Shown here in pieces: positions 22,412-31,790 of a stretch of DNA of 64,000 nt. Made by a program: the position numbers and the translations under genes. The DNA comes from Phytophthora quininea (taxonomy: Eukaryota; Oomycota; Peronosporomycetes; Peronosporales; Peronosporaceae), in assembly GCA_011947345.1 (NCBI GenBank), contig JAAVTG010000323.1, forward strand, positions 124,001 to 188,000, written 5' to 3'. How positions within the stretch are numbered: position 1 is the first letter of the stretch; each line of letters begins with the position of its first letter. Below the pieces are notes generated by a model. That model was not told the DNA's origin, made no database searches, and saw only the letters and a list, made by a program, of their open reading frames with translations.

Positions 22412-23418
22412 ACAGCTTAATATACTGCAATGTTGCACACGACCTTTAAGCAGTTATCCAGCTATTGATGTTATATGGTTGTCCGTCACGACAGTCACAA
22501 AAGCTAGTGTAAAATGTGAACTAGCACACTTTAATCTCTCAACTTGCTTCAGCACATGAAAGTTCGATAGAAGCGAGACACCTCCGAATCTTGGCTCATG
22601 ACAGCATAATGTCTCTGTACACTAATTTTAAACAGCAAAAGGGGTCAAGACAGGCAAAAACGCCACGAGACCGGACTGGAAGTACATATTTACCTTGTCA
22701 TAGACGAGTGCCTTACACAGCTGGTCCAGCGTCGAGTGAGCCTGTATCCGATGTTATGGGCGTAGGTGTTCACAAACTACGAAATAGTCAGCAGCAACAG
22801 CGTTTAGAATTGTAAGACACAGCCCTTGCCATTGTAGATAGCGTAGCAGCTTCGATATACTGCAGGATCTTGAGGGAATTTAGGTGTTCCTGTAAGCGTG
22901 ACAAGTCCAGGAAGTAGACTCCGCATCGCTGCGTCAGGCGTGTCCTCCACGTTCCTGGAGCACAACTTGTTGTCCGCGAGCTCCTTGCGCTCGTTCTCCA
23001 GCTCCGGTGCCCCAATGCCTCGGCCAGGCGCGACGTGGTCGTGGAGAGTGTGCGGCTGCCCTTCGCCATCGTCAATAAGGACAATCGGTGATCATCCAGA
23101 TATTCAAGGGCCGACGTCATCACCTGATCACATACAGCATTAGTCGCTGCCATTGTGGAGATCAATTGCAATGCTACTTACGACAGAGTACATGAGTTTA
23201 GCGGTCTTCAACACTTCGCTTGTACTGGGGTCATGTAGATAGGCAAACCGTGTCTAGCATGCCACATAAAAATATTTTTCTTCGTACATCGCAATCCGTC
23301 AACCAATCGATCTAGTTCGAGCCATCTCACCCTGACTGAGGGGTCTTGACGCCCGGCAGCTACACTCACAATCAAATTTCTCGTGTTTGGGGTGGGTGGT
23401 GGTCGAGGTTGAGGTGGG
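22412..23418. other. Intergenic; possible short coding remnant at 22812-23171 (minus)
   Basis: A minus-strand remnant is hinted at by helical MAKGSRTLSTTTSRLAEALG in one frame and ELENERKELADNKLCSRNVE in another, ending CYAIYNGKGCVLQF at TAA about 22814. I do not recognise it. The rest shows no coding signal. Confidence 0.3.
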
Positions 23419-23867
23419 ATGGAGAGCTCGCCCGAGTACATTATGCGGCAGTAGGCAATTGATGCAGAAGTCAGAGCATTCGATCGCTTGGTAGCAGCCT
23501 TAAGAGGTCTTCACGAGGCCCGTGAACTTCACGACGCAAATACTCCTGTCGTCCAGAGAGCTGTGCACAATATTCAGGCCAGAATGGTGGCGCACGTTCA
23601 GTTGCTGATGATGCTGATGAGACGTACGTTGAAGCTATCCCCAGATTGGTTAGTGAAGAACTTGCAGCGACACGAAATCAACGTCGGGAGGAACAAGAAC
23701 GTCGCCTCCGTGTGCTGCGAGCACCACCACCTGGTGGTCAAACGGCTCCATCACCACGCAGGACCGCCCAGGAACGAAGCCATGACAACGATGAAGCCCC
23801 AAACCCGAAGCGAGCCAAGGAGCGTGAGAGAGTTGCGATTATCGTGATAGATGGATCCGAAGATGAC

Positions 23868-23993
23868 GAAATGGGAATTTTCGAGCAAGAGCGCGAAAAT
23901 AGCTTTTCAAGGAAGGCAGCGCAAGATGAAACCAACGCACGAAGCCGTAGGTAGTTCCTGCTCGTTAGTTTCAGATTTCTCTCTCGCGTCTAA
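23868..23993 (+). repeat. Ngaro split repeat A1
   Basis: 126 bp, matching 29910-30035. It begins GAAATGGGAATTTTC and ends GCGTCTAA. The first GAAA also ends repeats B1 and B2. Confidence 0.93.
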
Positions 23994-24053
23994 GGCCCTC
24001 GCTCTCTCGCTTCAGCGTCTCTACCCGCTTTCAGCTCCCTTTGCTCCGGAATT

Positions 24054-26083
24054 ATGGTTCGCTTAACTAAGCGCTCGTTCCTCCATTTAGTGCCGGAGTT
24101 AGTCGAGGGTGAATTTGAGCAGCCATTCTACGCCAAGGTCGTTGGAATGACGTCCGACCAAGTGGCGTTCCGCAGCTTAGAAGGCGGAGAAGGGATGGTG
24201 CATCGAAATATCGCTGAAGACCACGTGGTGACGGCGAGTGAAGTGAGAGCAGCAGGAGAGCTTTCGTGTCTACGACGTGCGGTATCTTTCCATCTCCCAG
24301 AGAAGCTTTCATTTGGACAAGTTGTTCAAGTAGACAGTGAACGTGCAAGGGTCAGATCAAGCGGTGAAATGCTGGAGACAGAAGTGAGCTGTGTGTCCTT
24401 AGTGCCGCCCATAGTGGCTCTATTGCTTGAGCATGTTGAGTTCAATCTCGACGAATGGAGTGTCACGGAGATAGATGAAGTTAAAGACACCATTCTGGAT
24501 CGGGTCCTGGGGAGAAACGGTGCGCTGGGATCTAATGTGTTGTCGGTGGTCCTCGACGGTCTAATGTCAGAGAGCTGCCGCCCTCTGCCGACCCAATTGT
24601 GTCAATGGACTGACCCAACTACGGGGCAAGCGTGCGAATTTACGCTTCAGCATGCATTGGACTTTGCCCATTTCGTCGACGGGGAGTTTGAACCGGTACC
24701 CAGCTCTGTTGGGACAACGTTCTATCGCCCTGCAAGTGGCCGTACTCAACGTATCAGCAGAAGTGATAGAATGCGGTCTCCGCGTTTGGCCGACGCATTG
24801 TTCGATCCTTTTGTAGATGATGATGAAGAAATTTCAGCTCAAGCTGACGACGGAGCTGAACTTGGGGCATCAGAACAAGCGCGAGGCTCTAAACGGTCCA
24901 GCACACCTATTGTGGTTGATAACGAAGAAGTTAGCGCTCCACCAAAACGACGGCGCACGGCCCTCGACCAAGACGCTCTGATCGTGGAGAAGCTAAGTGA
25001 TGATCCTGACCTGTTAAATCGTTTCCTTGAAGTTCGTCAAGCCTCGAATCGAACACAGAACACTCCCATCCGAGAAGCGGATAATGTCCTTCACAGTCTT
25101 CTACCTGCAAGACGGGTTACAGACACGAAAATCGGAAAGCCGTCAAAATACGCTTTTGCCCTCGTGAAGATCAGCAGCGTGTGCATGAATGTATCACATC
25201 TGCGAAGCACAAAGGTAAGCATGCAACCCTATTTTGCAAAAGTTTGGTTCGGTCTGAGTTCGTCAAGTTCAAACCGTTGCCGGGTGTGTGTACGCGACTG
25301 TATGACATTCAGTTTGGTTCCTGTGGACTTTCCATTTGTCACTTTGCACGCTTTTCACCTGATGAGAGAATGGCATGGCTTCAAGCTGGTGGCTCTAATT
25401 TCGATAACTTGTCTGCGTCGGCTGAATTTACAGCTGCTCGGCCTCCGTCAAGCATTGAAGAAGTTGTCGACAATGCCAAAGTGCTGCTTACATTCACCCG
25501 CGAGTACTGCTGTGTCGAGTTGGTTGAGCTGGTGGAATGCATTATCGCATTTATCGAGGAAACACTGATGCGCGTGTCGTGGAGTTTGGCCGAGCTTCCG
25601 TCTCTAGTGTACTGGGTCAATGACGTGCTCGAAGATTTTCGTGGGGCGGTGGAGACCGACGAGGACATGACCAATGTTAAATCGCGCTGCACAACGGAAG
25701 ATCGATTACTAAGGGATATCATGTTCGTTAAGGTTCATCGTCAAGTAGATACCATTCGCAACGGTATGTCGTCTGCAACTGCCCTATCAGCAGCCGAATC
25801 GACCAACGCGGTTCCTCGAGATCAAACCAATCGCAGTAGCAAGAAAAAGACAGGATTTATTCCTCGACATGTATTGAAGCGGCTGCCAGCTCAAACGGAT
25901 CCAGGAACTCATGAAACGCGACAGCTCTGCATGCGATTCCTGTCCAATGACGGCTGCGCTGGAGAAGGTGATGAATGCCCTCATGATCGAGCCCACTTCA
26001 TCCCTAAGAAACTTCCAGATATTGTCAAGGCAGAAATCAAAAAGCGCTTTGGCGGTCTGAAGAACGAACATAAGCGCCTGTGA
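24054..26083 (+). CDS. Ngaro Gag-like protein with CCCH finger (one frameshift)
   Basis: Starts at ATG 24054, 60 bases after repeat A1. The first frame runs about 365 residues (polar, a nuclear-signal-like PPKRRRTALDQ near 24940). Coding character passes to another frame near 25145, beside AAAA and TTTT runs (a one-base change), and continues from PREDQQRVHECITSAKHKGK to the TGA at 26083. The C-terminus has a CCCH-type finger, C-x8-C-x6-C-x5-H (LCMRFLSNDGCAGEGDECPH...H), consistent with RNA binding by Gag. Its place before RT fits ORF1 of Ngaro/DIRS elements. N-terminal similarity was not recognised, so the role rests on position and the finger. Confidence 0.6.
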
Positions 26084-26104
26084 CTCGCCGAGGGTAGATC
26101 GGTT

Positions 26105-26899
26105 GTGCGTCCACCTCAGAGTCCAGTATCAGCGCAACCATGCACGTACACACCCGAGCAACACGCGGTGATGAGCTTAAAACGATGTACTGGTAAAGAA
26201 ATTCGATGCGCACAGCGTAAGAGCCTTACATATCTTCAACACCAAACTTCCTCTCCGTCTCTATCCGAGACGGAAGGCAAGGACACTGGACCGGAGATCT
26301 TGGGCTCGAGACCATGCAAGCCGCGCCACATTCAAACACAGAGTAAGATGAACGCTAAGACCCGCTCACATTCAAAGTCAGTACGAGGCGACTCGTCGAA
26401 CTCACAAACTGAGGCGAATGCTGGATGCGAGAGTGGGCGTTCGTTGAGACCGTGTACAATTGGCCATTCTGAACAAGCACAGAGTAAGGTGGACGCTAAG
26501 ACCCGCGCCGGATCAAAGTCAGTGCGATTCGATTTATCGCAATCGCAAGCTGAAGAGATCGCTGGACGCGAGAGTGGGCGTTTACTGAGACCGTGCCATG
26601 GTCATTGCAAGTCAACAAAGAGTAAGTCAAACACTAGCACGTGCACCAAAGTCGGGGCTGATGGGCCGGTCACACGTATTAGCGCGTGTACTGGTCGTGC
26701 AACGGACTGTTTGACGAGACCTTGTTTACTTATAAAGCACCAGACACATGACGATATCGTCGAGGGTCAGCTCGCAACCAAGGGGCCTTCACAGTCCCGC
26801 AACCGAGTTCTTAACCAGAACCACGAGATTCCCGCCTTTGTCGATGAAGTCAGCAAAATTCATCCAAGAACAATTGGAAGAGGAGCTTCTTCGGGCTGA
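26105..26899 (+). CDS. Ngaro linker reading frame with 141-bp tandem repeats
   Basis: This 264-residue frame between Gag and RT contains a 47-residue unit repeated about two and a half times (QSKMNAKTRSHSKSVRG, QSKVDAKTRAGSKSVRF, then a degenerate third). The DNA period is 141 bp, starting at 26337, 26478 and about 26617. It may be the N-terminal part of the RT polyprotein or a separate small protein. It overlaps the RT frame by about 150 bases in another frame. Confidence 0.4.
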   Translation: MRPPQSPVSAQPCTYTPEQHAVMSLKRCTGKEIRCAQRKSLTYLQHQTSSPSLSETEGKDTGPEILGSRPCKPRHIQTQSKMNAKTRSHSKSVRGDSSNSQTEANAGCESGRSLRPCTIGHSEQAQSKVDAKTRAGSKSVRFDLSQSQAEEIAGRESGRLLRPCHGHCKSTKSKSNTSTCTKVGADGPVTRISACTGRATDCLTRPCLLIKHQTHDDIVEGQLATKGPSQSRNRVLNQNHEIPAFVDEVSKIHPRTIGRGASSG

Positions 26900-28740
26900 A
26901 TGCAGAATCTCAGTCTCGCAGAGGCGATTCGGCTACGTGCGCACTCGTAGGACTGATGAGATTCTATACGATGTCGATCAGAAAGCAAGTCAGTCACTAT
27001 CAGAGATTATCCGCTCCAGAGGCTGGTGTCTAGAAGAAGCCACTAGATTCTTTCGTGGTGAAAATCACGTTGACAACAGACCAAGCAAAGGGTTGGACTC
27101 AAAAAGGCTACAAATAGTCCTTCACGGATATCCTCATCTTGACCATCTCATCCAGATTGCAGAATTTGGAATCGATGTCGAGTGGAAAATAGGTCCAAAG
27201 CCATGCCGTCCTCCTCACAAAAATCATGGCTCCTGTCTGCGATACCTACGTGCAGTCACACGGAGTATTAGGGAGGGCCAAGACTCAGGCCAGTACATGG
27301 TTGTCGAACTTGACATCCTGGACCGCTGGCCAGAAGTAATATGTAGTCCTCTCGGTGCTGTCGAAAAGAAAGGTGCAGATCCGAATGAGGAAGTCCGCGT
27401 GATTCATGACTTGTCGTTCCCGAAAAACGCATCAGTTAATTCTGCATTCGTCGCCGAGTCCGTTCCAAAAGTGCGATATGCCTCCGTGGCTGTCATAGCT
27501 CAGCGCATAGAGTATCTCGCAACTCATGGCTATGCAGGTCGTATTCGCATTCTCAAAGGTGATGTTAAAGGTGCTTTTCGACACCTCCGAACTCGTGCCA
27601 ATCAGGTTTTTAGGATGGCAGCGAGTGTCAAGGAATTAGGAGTTGCTATCATCGATATGGCAGCGCCATTTGGATGGGCAGGCTCACCACCGTGCTACGC
27701 TTTATTTGGGCGAGCGATATCTTGGCTGATGGGCACAAACTCCCCGCTTCGGTCTCAGATTCGGATGATGATGACCCATTTTTCCCTTACGAATGGGTCG
27801 ACGACCATGTACTAGTCGAACCCGATATCGAGGATAGACTACACCTGGCCGAAGCAACGTTGCGCCATGCTATGCTAGCCGTCTTGGGCCCAAGGTCAAT
27901 AAATGAAGCCAAGTTCTCCGAATGGTGTACCGAAATTGTAGCTCTGGGTCTGCTCTGGAACACAGTTCGTCGAACAGTGTCAATACCAAATGATAAAATA
28001 GCCAAGGCTCGACTTCGCGTTGAAGGACTACTTAAGCTTGGCACCGCGTCAAAGACAGAACTTAACAAAGCTCTTGGGTCGCTTAGGCATGTTGCAATCT
28101 GCTTAAGGACGGCGAAACCATTCTACCAGCGCCTACAAGGGCTGTGCACAAATGCGCCGCGGTTCGGTAGAATTCGATTGTCACAAGGCGCGACACCAGA
28201 TTTACTCTGGTTCCAACAAATTCTGCACCACGGCTGTCTTGCGGAACTTCCGCTAGCAATGTTCGGGACCTTGCCAAATCCTGACGTCGTACTACTGATG
28301 GATGCATCGGATATTGGCTTGGCAGTCCTCGATCCGGCTTCAAACGAATTTATACAGTTGGAATTTGACCACGATGAAGAGAAACTGGTAAAGGAAGCGG
28401 TAACCACGGCAGCAAAATTCTCAATCAACGTAAGAGAGCATTTATGCATCGCGCTGGCACTGTGGACTTGGGGGTCCAAGTGGAATCAACTGGCTGAAGG
28501 AAAGACAATCCACATCAAATGCTGGAGTGACAACACGTCAGCCGTGTCTTGGTGCAACAAACTGCACTCTAAGAATTCGTTCAGTCAAGAAATCAATCGG
28601 TGCATCGGCCTGGCTGAAGCCTATTTTAACCTAAGGGTATCGGTGGATCATATACCTGGAGCTAGAAACTCCATGGCCGATGCAGCATCTCGGGCTTGGA
28701 CCGAACCTCATAAATCCTCATGGTCTAACTTCTCCTATTG
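26748..28740 (+). CDS. Ngaro reverse transcriptase-RNase H (one frameshift)
   Basis: This copies element RNA into DNA. The RT palm motifs are VRVIHDLSFPKN near 27400, RILKGDVKGAFRHL (first catalytic Asp) near 27560, DMAAPFGWAGSP near 27665, and EWVDDHVLVE near 27795, where WVDD replaces the usual YVDD/FADD box. Between the last two the frame changes once (near 27730). RNase H follows with catalytic Asp in LLMDASDIG (28300), Glu in REHLCIALALW (28440), Asp in CWSDNTSAVSW (28525) and Asp in ARNSMADAASRAW (28680). This RT-RH fusion without integrase and the motif style are those of the DIRS/Ngaro order. The ATG at 26748 is the first in this frame; the real start may lie in the linker. Confidence 0.88.
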
Positions 28741-29996
28741 CTGGAAGCAGGTACCGATTCCACCGAACTGCAGAAAACTCTACACCAACTTCTCGAGAAG
28801 CTTCAAACCCAATCGCTGGCCGCGTCGTCCGCAACAAAGTACAACAGTACATGGGTCCAGTGGTCTAAGTGGTGCCAGCAGCTTAATTTCTCCGAATGGT
28901 TACCTGAAAACCCGAGAAAACATTCATACCAGCTCGCACTATTCGCCGTTTACTCATGGAGATACGGGTGGAACAACTCGGGAACTGGGAATTCTGCCAA
29001 TACCATCCTCTCCAAAATCTCTCATATCTCGTGGCATCATCGCAGAATGCTCGGATACGGAGTCGGGTTACTCCCTGGGCACCAGCTCGCAGTCACCGGT
29101 ATGCGGCGGACGGAACCGCCCAGCAACCCCAAACAACCGGTCACAGTTAATATCCTTAAGCGACTGCACCAATCTCTCGACTTCGCAAAAAACCAGCACC
29201 GAGTCATTTGGGGGCTTCGGCGCTGGGTTTCTTCTTTCTTTTAAGAAGATCGGAGTATCTGGCGGTCGGCTCAACCACTAAACATTACGCACTGCAGCGA
29301 GAAGATGTGAAATTTGTTGGGTCCGACGAGCGCGAAATCAATGAGCTTGAAAAGGTTGTGGCTGTCATTATTCGATTTAGAGGTAGCAAGAATGACCAAT
29401 TCGGCCAAGGTGCCCTGCGCAGACTAGAACGATCGGGTCAGAACTGGTGTTGTCCAGTGCTAGCAGCTTGGTTCCTGGTGCAGCATCACAAGTCTCTAGG
29501 AGTTGCAGCCAGCACACTGTTGTGCAAAATCGACGCGTCCACCAACTTGCAAGTGCGTGATATGGTTCAGGCTATCAAACTTGCGGCTGAACAAGCAGGG
29601 CAGTCTCCAGTGAGATATGGTTCACATTCACTTCGTAGCGGTGGTGCTACAGCACTCTTCAATGCTGGATTCGACGGCCTAGCGGTGAAATTATTCGGGA
29701 GGTGGAAGTCTGATGCGGTAGAACGATACACTCGCATTGGGAGTCGGTTATCGTCCAGAATGGCCCAGCAAATGATTGTCAAGCCGGCACCACAGCAACG
29801 TATTGGGGTATCCCCGCGCCACGCCACACCCTGGCAGCGGGGGCGCTGTAATACCAACTTTCATTTGTGCCGTTCTCGGCACGCCCCCGAAGAGAAAGCA
29901 ACGACAATTGAAATGGGAATTTTCGAGCAAGAGCGCGAAAATAGCTTTTCAAGGAAGGCAGCGCAAGATGAAACCAACGCACGAAGCCGTAGGTAG
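28738..29996 (+). CDS. Ngaro tyrosine recombinase (one frameshift)
   Basis: This integrates the circular DNA copy by site-specific recombination. The N-terminal SAM-like DNA-binding domain lies in one frame (ATKYNSTWVQWSKWCQQLNF, 28830). The catalytic domain continues in the next frame after a shift near 29215. Catalytic residues: Arg in LLRRSEYLAVG (29240), H-x-x-R in SHSLRSGGAT (29630), Trp in FGRWKSDAVERYT with the nucleophile Tyr (29720). The frame runs through repeat B1 into A2, so the true C-terminus lies near 29820. The domain order SAM-like then Arg...HxxR...W...Y matches tyrosine recombinases of Ngaro and DIRS elements. Confidence 0.88.
29817..29913 (+). repeat. Ngaro split repeat B1
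   Basis: 97 bp, matching 30038-30134. It contains the inverted pair GGGGGCG and CGCCCCC, and its last GAAA is shared with the start of A2. Confidence 0.92.
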
Positions 29997-30035
29997 TTCC
30001 TGCTCGTTAGTTTCAGATTTCTCTCTCGCGTCTAA
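29910..30035 (+). repeat. Ngaro split repeat A2
   Basis: 126 bp, matching A1 at 23868-23993. It overlaps B1 by four bases. Confidence 0.92.
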
Positions 30036-30037
30036 CC

Positions 30038-30134
30038 CGCCACGCCACACCCTGGCAGCGGGGGCGCTGTAATACCAACTTTCATTTGTGCCGTTCTCGG
30101 CACGCCCCCGAAGAGAAAGCAACGACAATTGAAA
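30038..30134 (+). repeat. Ngaro split repeat B2
   Basis: 97 bp, matching B1. It ends at the downstream host junction GAAA|GTGATG, where coiled-coil gene E resumes in frame. Confidence 0.92.
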
Positions 30135-30293
30135 GTGATGATTCCGATGAAGAGGAGAAAAACATGCCGAACCTCCGCCACAAGACTCAGATAGCAGTGA
30201 CTGAACAGAAAGAGAAAAAAATTAACAATTTGTTTTGGATCGTTCTTTGTGTTGTGATTCTTGCCTGGTTGTAGTTAATCTCCTTCATGTTTT

Positions 30294-30600
30294 TCAGCTA
30301 AAGCCGTAGATAGTACGTCCTTGGCGCTTGAGTGCGTACAGCACGTCCATCTTCGTCACGGTTTTGCGAATCGCATGCTCTGTGTATACGATAGTGTCTC
30401 GTAGCAGGTTTTGAAGGAAGACTTTTAGCACAGCACGAGTCTCACCATAGACAGCGGCAGACATACGGATGACTCCTGCGCGTCGTGCCAACTTTCGAAT
30501 CGACGCGCGAGAGATTCCGGCGGCACTATCCCCAGAAAGTAGAGATGGCGCCTCGCGCCCGCTTTGCGCACCCCTTCAAACCTTTGCCCCTACCAGGCAT
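30294..30600 (-). CDS. Divergent histone H4, inner-element copy (tail frameshifted)
   Basis: Start ATG 30600 gives MPGRGKG, an H4-like tail. After one shift near 30580 the tail continues [13 protein letters not shown] and after another near 30537 [20 protein letters not shown]. The rest is open to [43 protein letters not shown], then [12 protein letters not shown]. Two restored bases would give 102 residues, the length of H4. Lys5 and Lys12 positions are kept, Lys8 reads Glu, Lys16 reads Arg and Lys20 reads Tyr. Lys20 is also Tyr in the outer copy. The histone fold is conserved while the tail is not. Without correction only residues from [10 protein letters not shown] (30491) form a clean frame. 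It is convergent with coiled-coil gene E. Confidence 0.85.
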
Positions 30601-30855
30601 TTCCGCTGTGGGTCGTTTACTCCTGTCGTTAGCATGAACACTAAGATGGCGCACGCTTTAGATATCCATGTGATCTTACCAGGTCAATTTCAGCAATGAC
30701 AAGCAGCACCATTCCACAGGCCGCATCGCATCCCAGGCCCCGTGGCCATTTTCGAGAGGGATTGTCCCCGAAATTTAACATGATGCGCTACGCATCTGCG
30801 GAAGGTACACAAAGGTAATTAGCCACTACGTCTAAGCGAGGTGTATTTAGATAGG

Positions 30856-31562
30856 TCACGCTGGACTGGAAAGCGACAGCACGCACTCCTGCATCTGTTT
30901 ATGATAGCGCTGGACAGAGCGCAAATCTAGCTTTCGCTCGTCTCGCTCGATCTGGTGAATGCGTTGCAGCTCATGAACTATCTCCGTTTTCATCGCCGTG
31001 ATGCTCCGCTTTAACCAACCGCTTCCTCCGTCACGGGCACAGTTCTCTCTCCCTCCGTGTAAGCGATGCAGTCTGACTCGTGTTCAGAGCGTTCTTCACT
31101 CGTTGCGTGACTAGCAGCCGGCGCCACATCAGCAGCATGCTCACGAGCAAGTTCGCAAGTAAGCTGTATACCTTGGGTATTTAACTCGTGTTCGTCTGCT
31201 CCACACACCGTCTGCATCGCCCTTGAACCAGCTACTTTTGGTGAAGATGGCAGACAAAGCGTACGACCGTGGCGGCGACGATACACCCGCTCATCGACTT
31301 CCTGCTTGACCTGACGCGCCCATTGTTGCACTTTCGTCATCCTCAGCTCTTCAGAGCGCTCACACGCGCGCCAAAGGCCATTGAATTTTCTCTTCAAGCT
31401 CTCAGTGGTGCGAGCATGGGTTGGCAAACCTATTTTCGCGTTGAATGCAGCTTGAACAGCTTTCCAGTCTGCTTGATCAACGGGAATCACTCGGCCAATC
31501 TCCTTGAGAAGCAGAATCTGCTCACGGTAGGTATAATTACGAGACCCCAGCTTCTTAGGCAT
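30856..31562 (-). CDS. SANT/Myb-like DNA-binding protein, inner-element copy
   Basis: Start ATG 31562 (MPKKLGSRNYTYREQI). Residues about 8-75 form a SANT/Myb-like three-helix domain: TYREQILLLKEIGRVIPV, QADWKAVQAAFNAKIGLP, then TTESLKRKFNGLWRACE. This matches the layout of oomycete DUF6818-type proteins. A basic linker (RVYRRRHGRTLCLPSSPK) and an acidic stretch follow. The uninterrupted frame stops at 31011, but a one-base shift there continues into WLKRSITAMKTEIVHELQRI and IERDERKLDLRSVQRYHKQM, ending at TGA 30856-30858. That segment is conserved in the outer copy. Predicted nuclear DNA- or chromatin-binding protein, on the same strand as H4 and the OB-like gene. Confidence 0.65.
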
Positions 31563-31790
31563 CTGCACAGTGATCGCCAGTTAAGTAAACGATGTGTAGC
31601 TAGCGTACGGAAGTGACTTACTGTAGCTGATGTCTTCCGCCGCCCGAGCAAATTGCGCACTGAGGGAGTTCTGCCGGAAGGACGCAAACTGCAAGCGTTT
31701 TGTTTTGCCAATCAGAATTAGGTTTTATGCAAGCACTCGACATTTTATGCAACCTCTTCTTCGTGAGCCAGCATGGTCGCTGCCGTGCCG

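Larger units (their letters stand above)
23868..30134 (+). mobile_element. Ngaro-type (DIRS-order) tyrosine-recombinase retrotransposon, 6267 bp
   Basis: The element has the split direct repeat layout A1-coding-B1-A2-B2: A1 23868-23993 and A2 29910-30035 (126 bp each), B1 29817-29913 and B2 30038-30134 (97 bp each). The A1/A2 and B1/B2 copies look identical by eye, implying recent insertion. B1 and A2 overlap in GAAA, the expected circle junction. The coding order is Gag-like, RT-RNase H, then tyrosine recombinase, all on the plus strand. No integrase, protease or target duplication is present, as expected because integration is by recombinase. Several frameshifts interrupt the coding regions. 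Confidence 0.93.
23419..30274 (+). pseudogene. Coiled-coil acidic-tail gene E, split by the Ngaro element
   Basis: The 5' part runs 23419-23867 and the 3' part 30134-30274, with a retrotransposon between. Removing the insert joins GAA to AGT and keeps the frame, giving ...DGSEDDE then SDDSDEEEKNMPN, an uninterrupted acidic tail like that of members B-D. The start MESSPEYIMRQ matches member C (MEQSPGYVRQQ), but codon 12 is TAG where C has CAG, and a frameshift near 23610 follows. It is convergent with the second histone H4 gene (30294-30600), as member B is with the first. The gene is clearly disrupted by the insertion. Confidence 0.7.
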
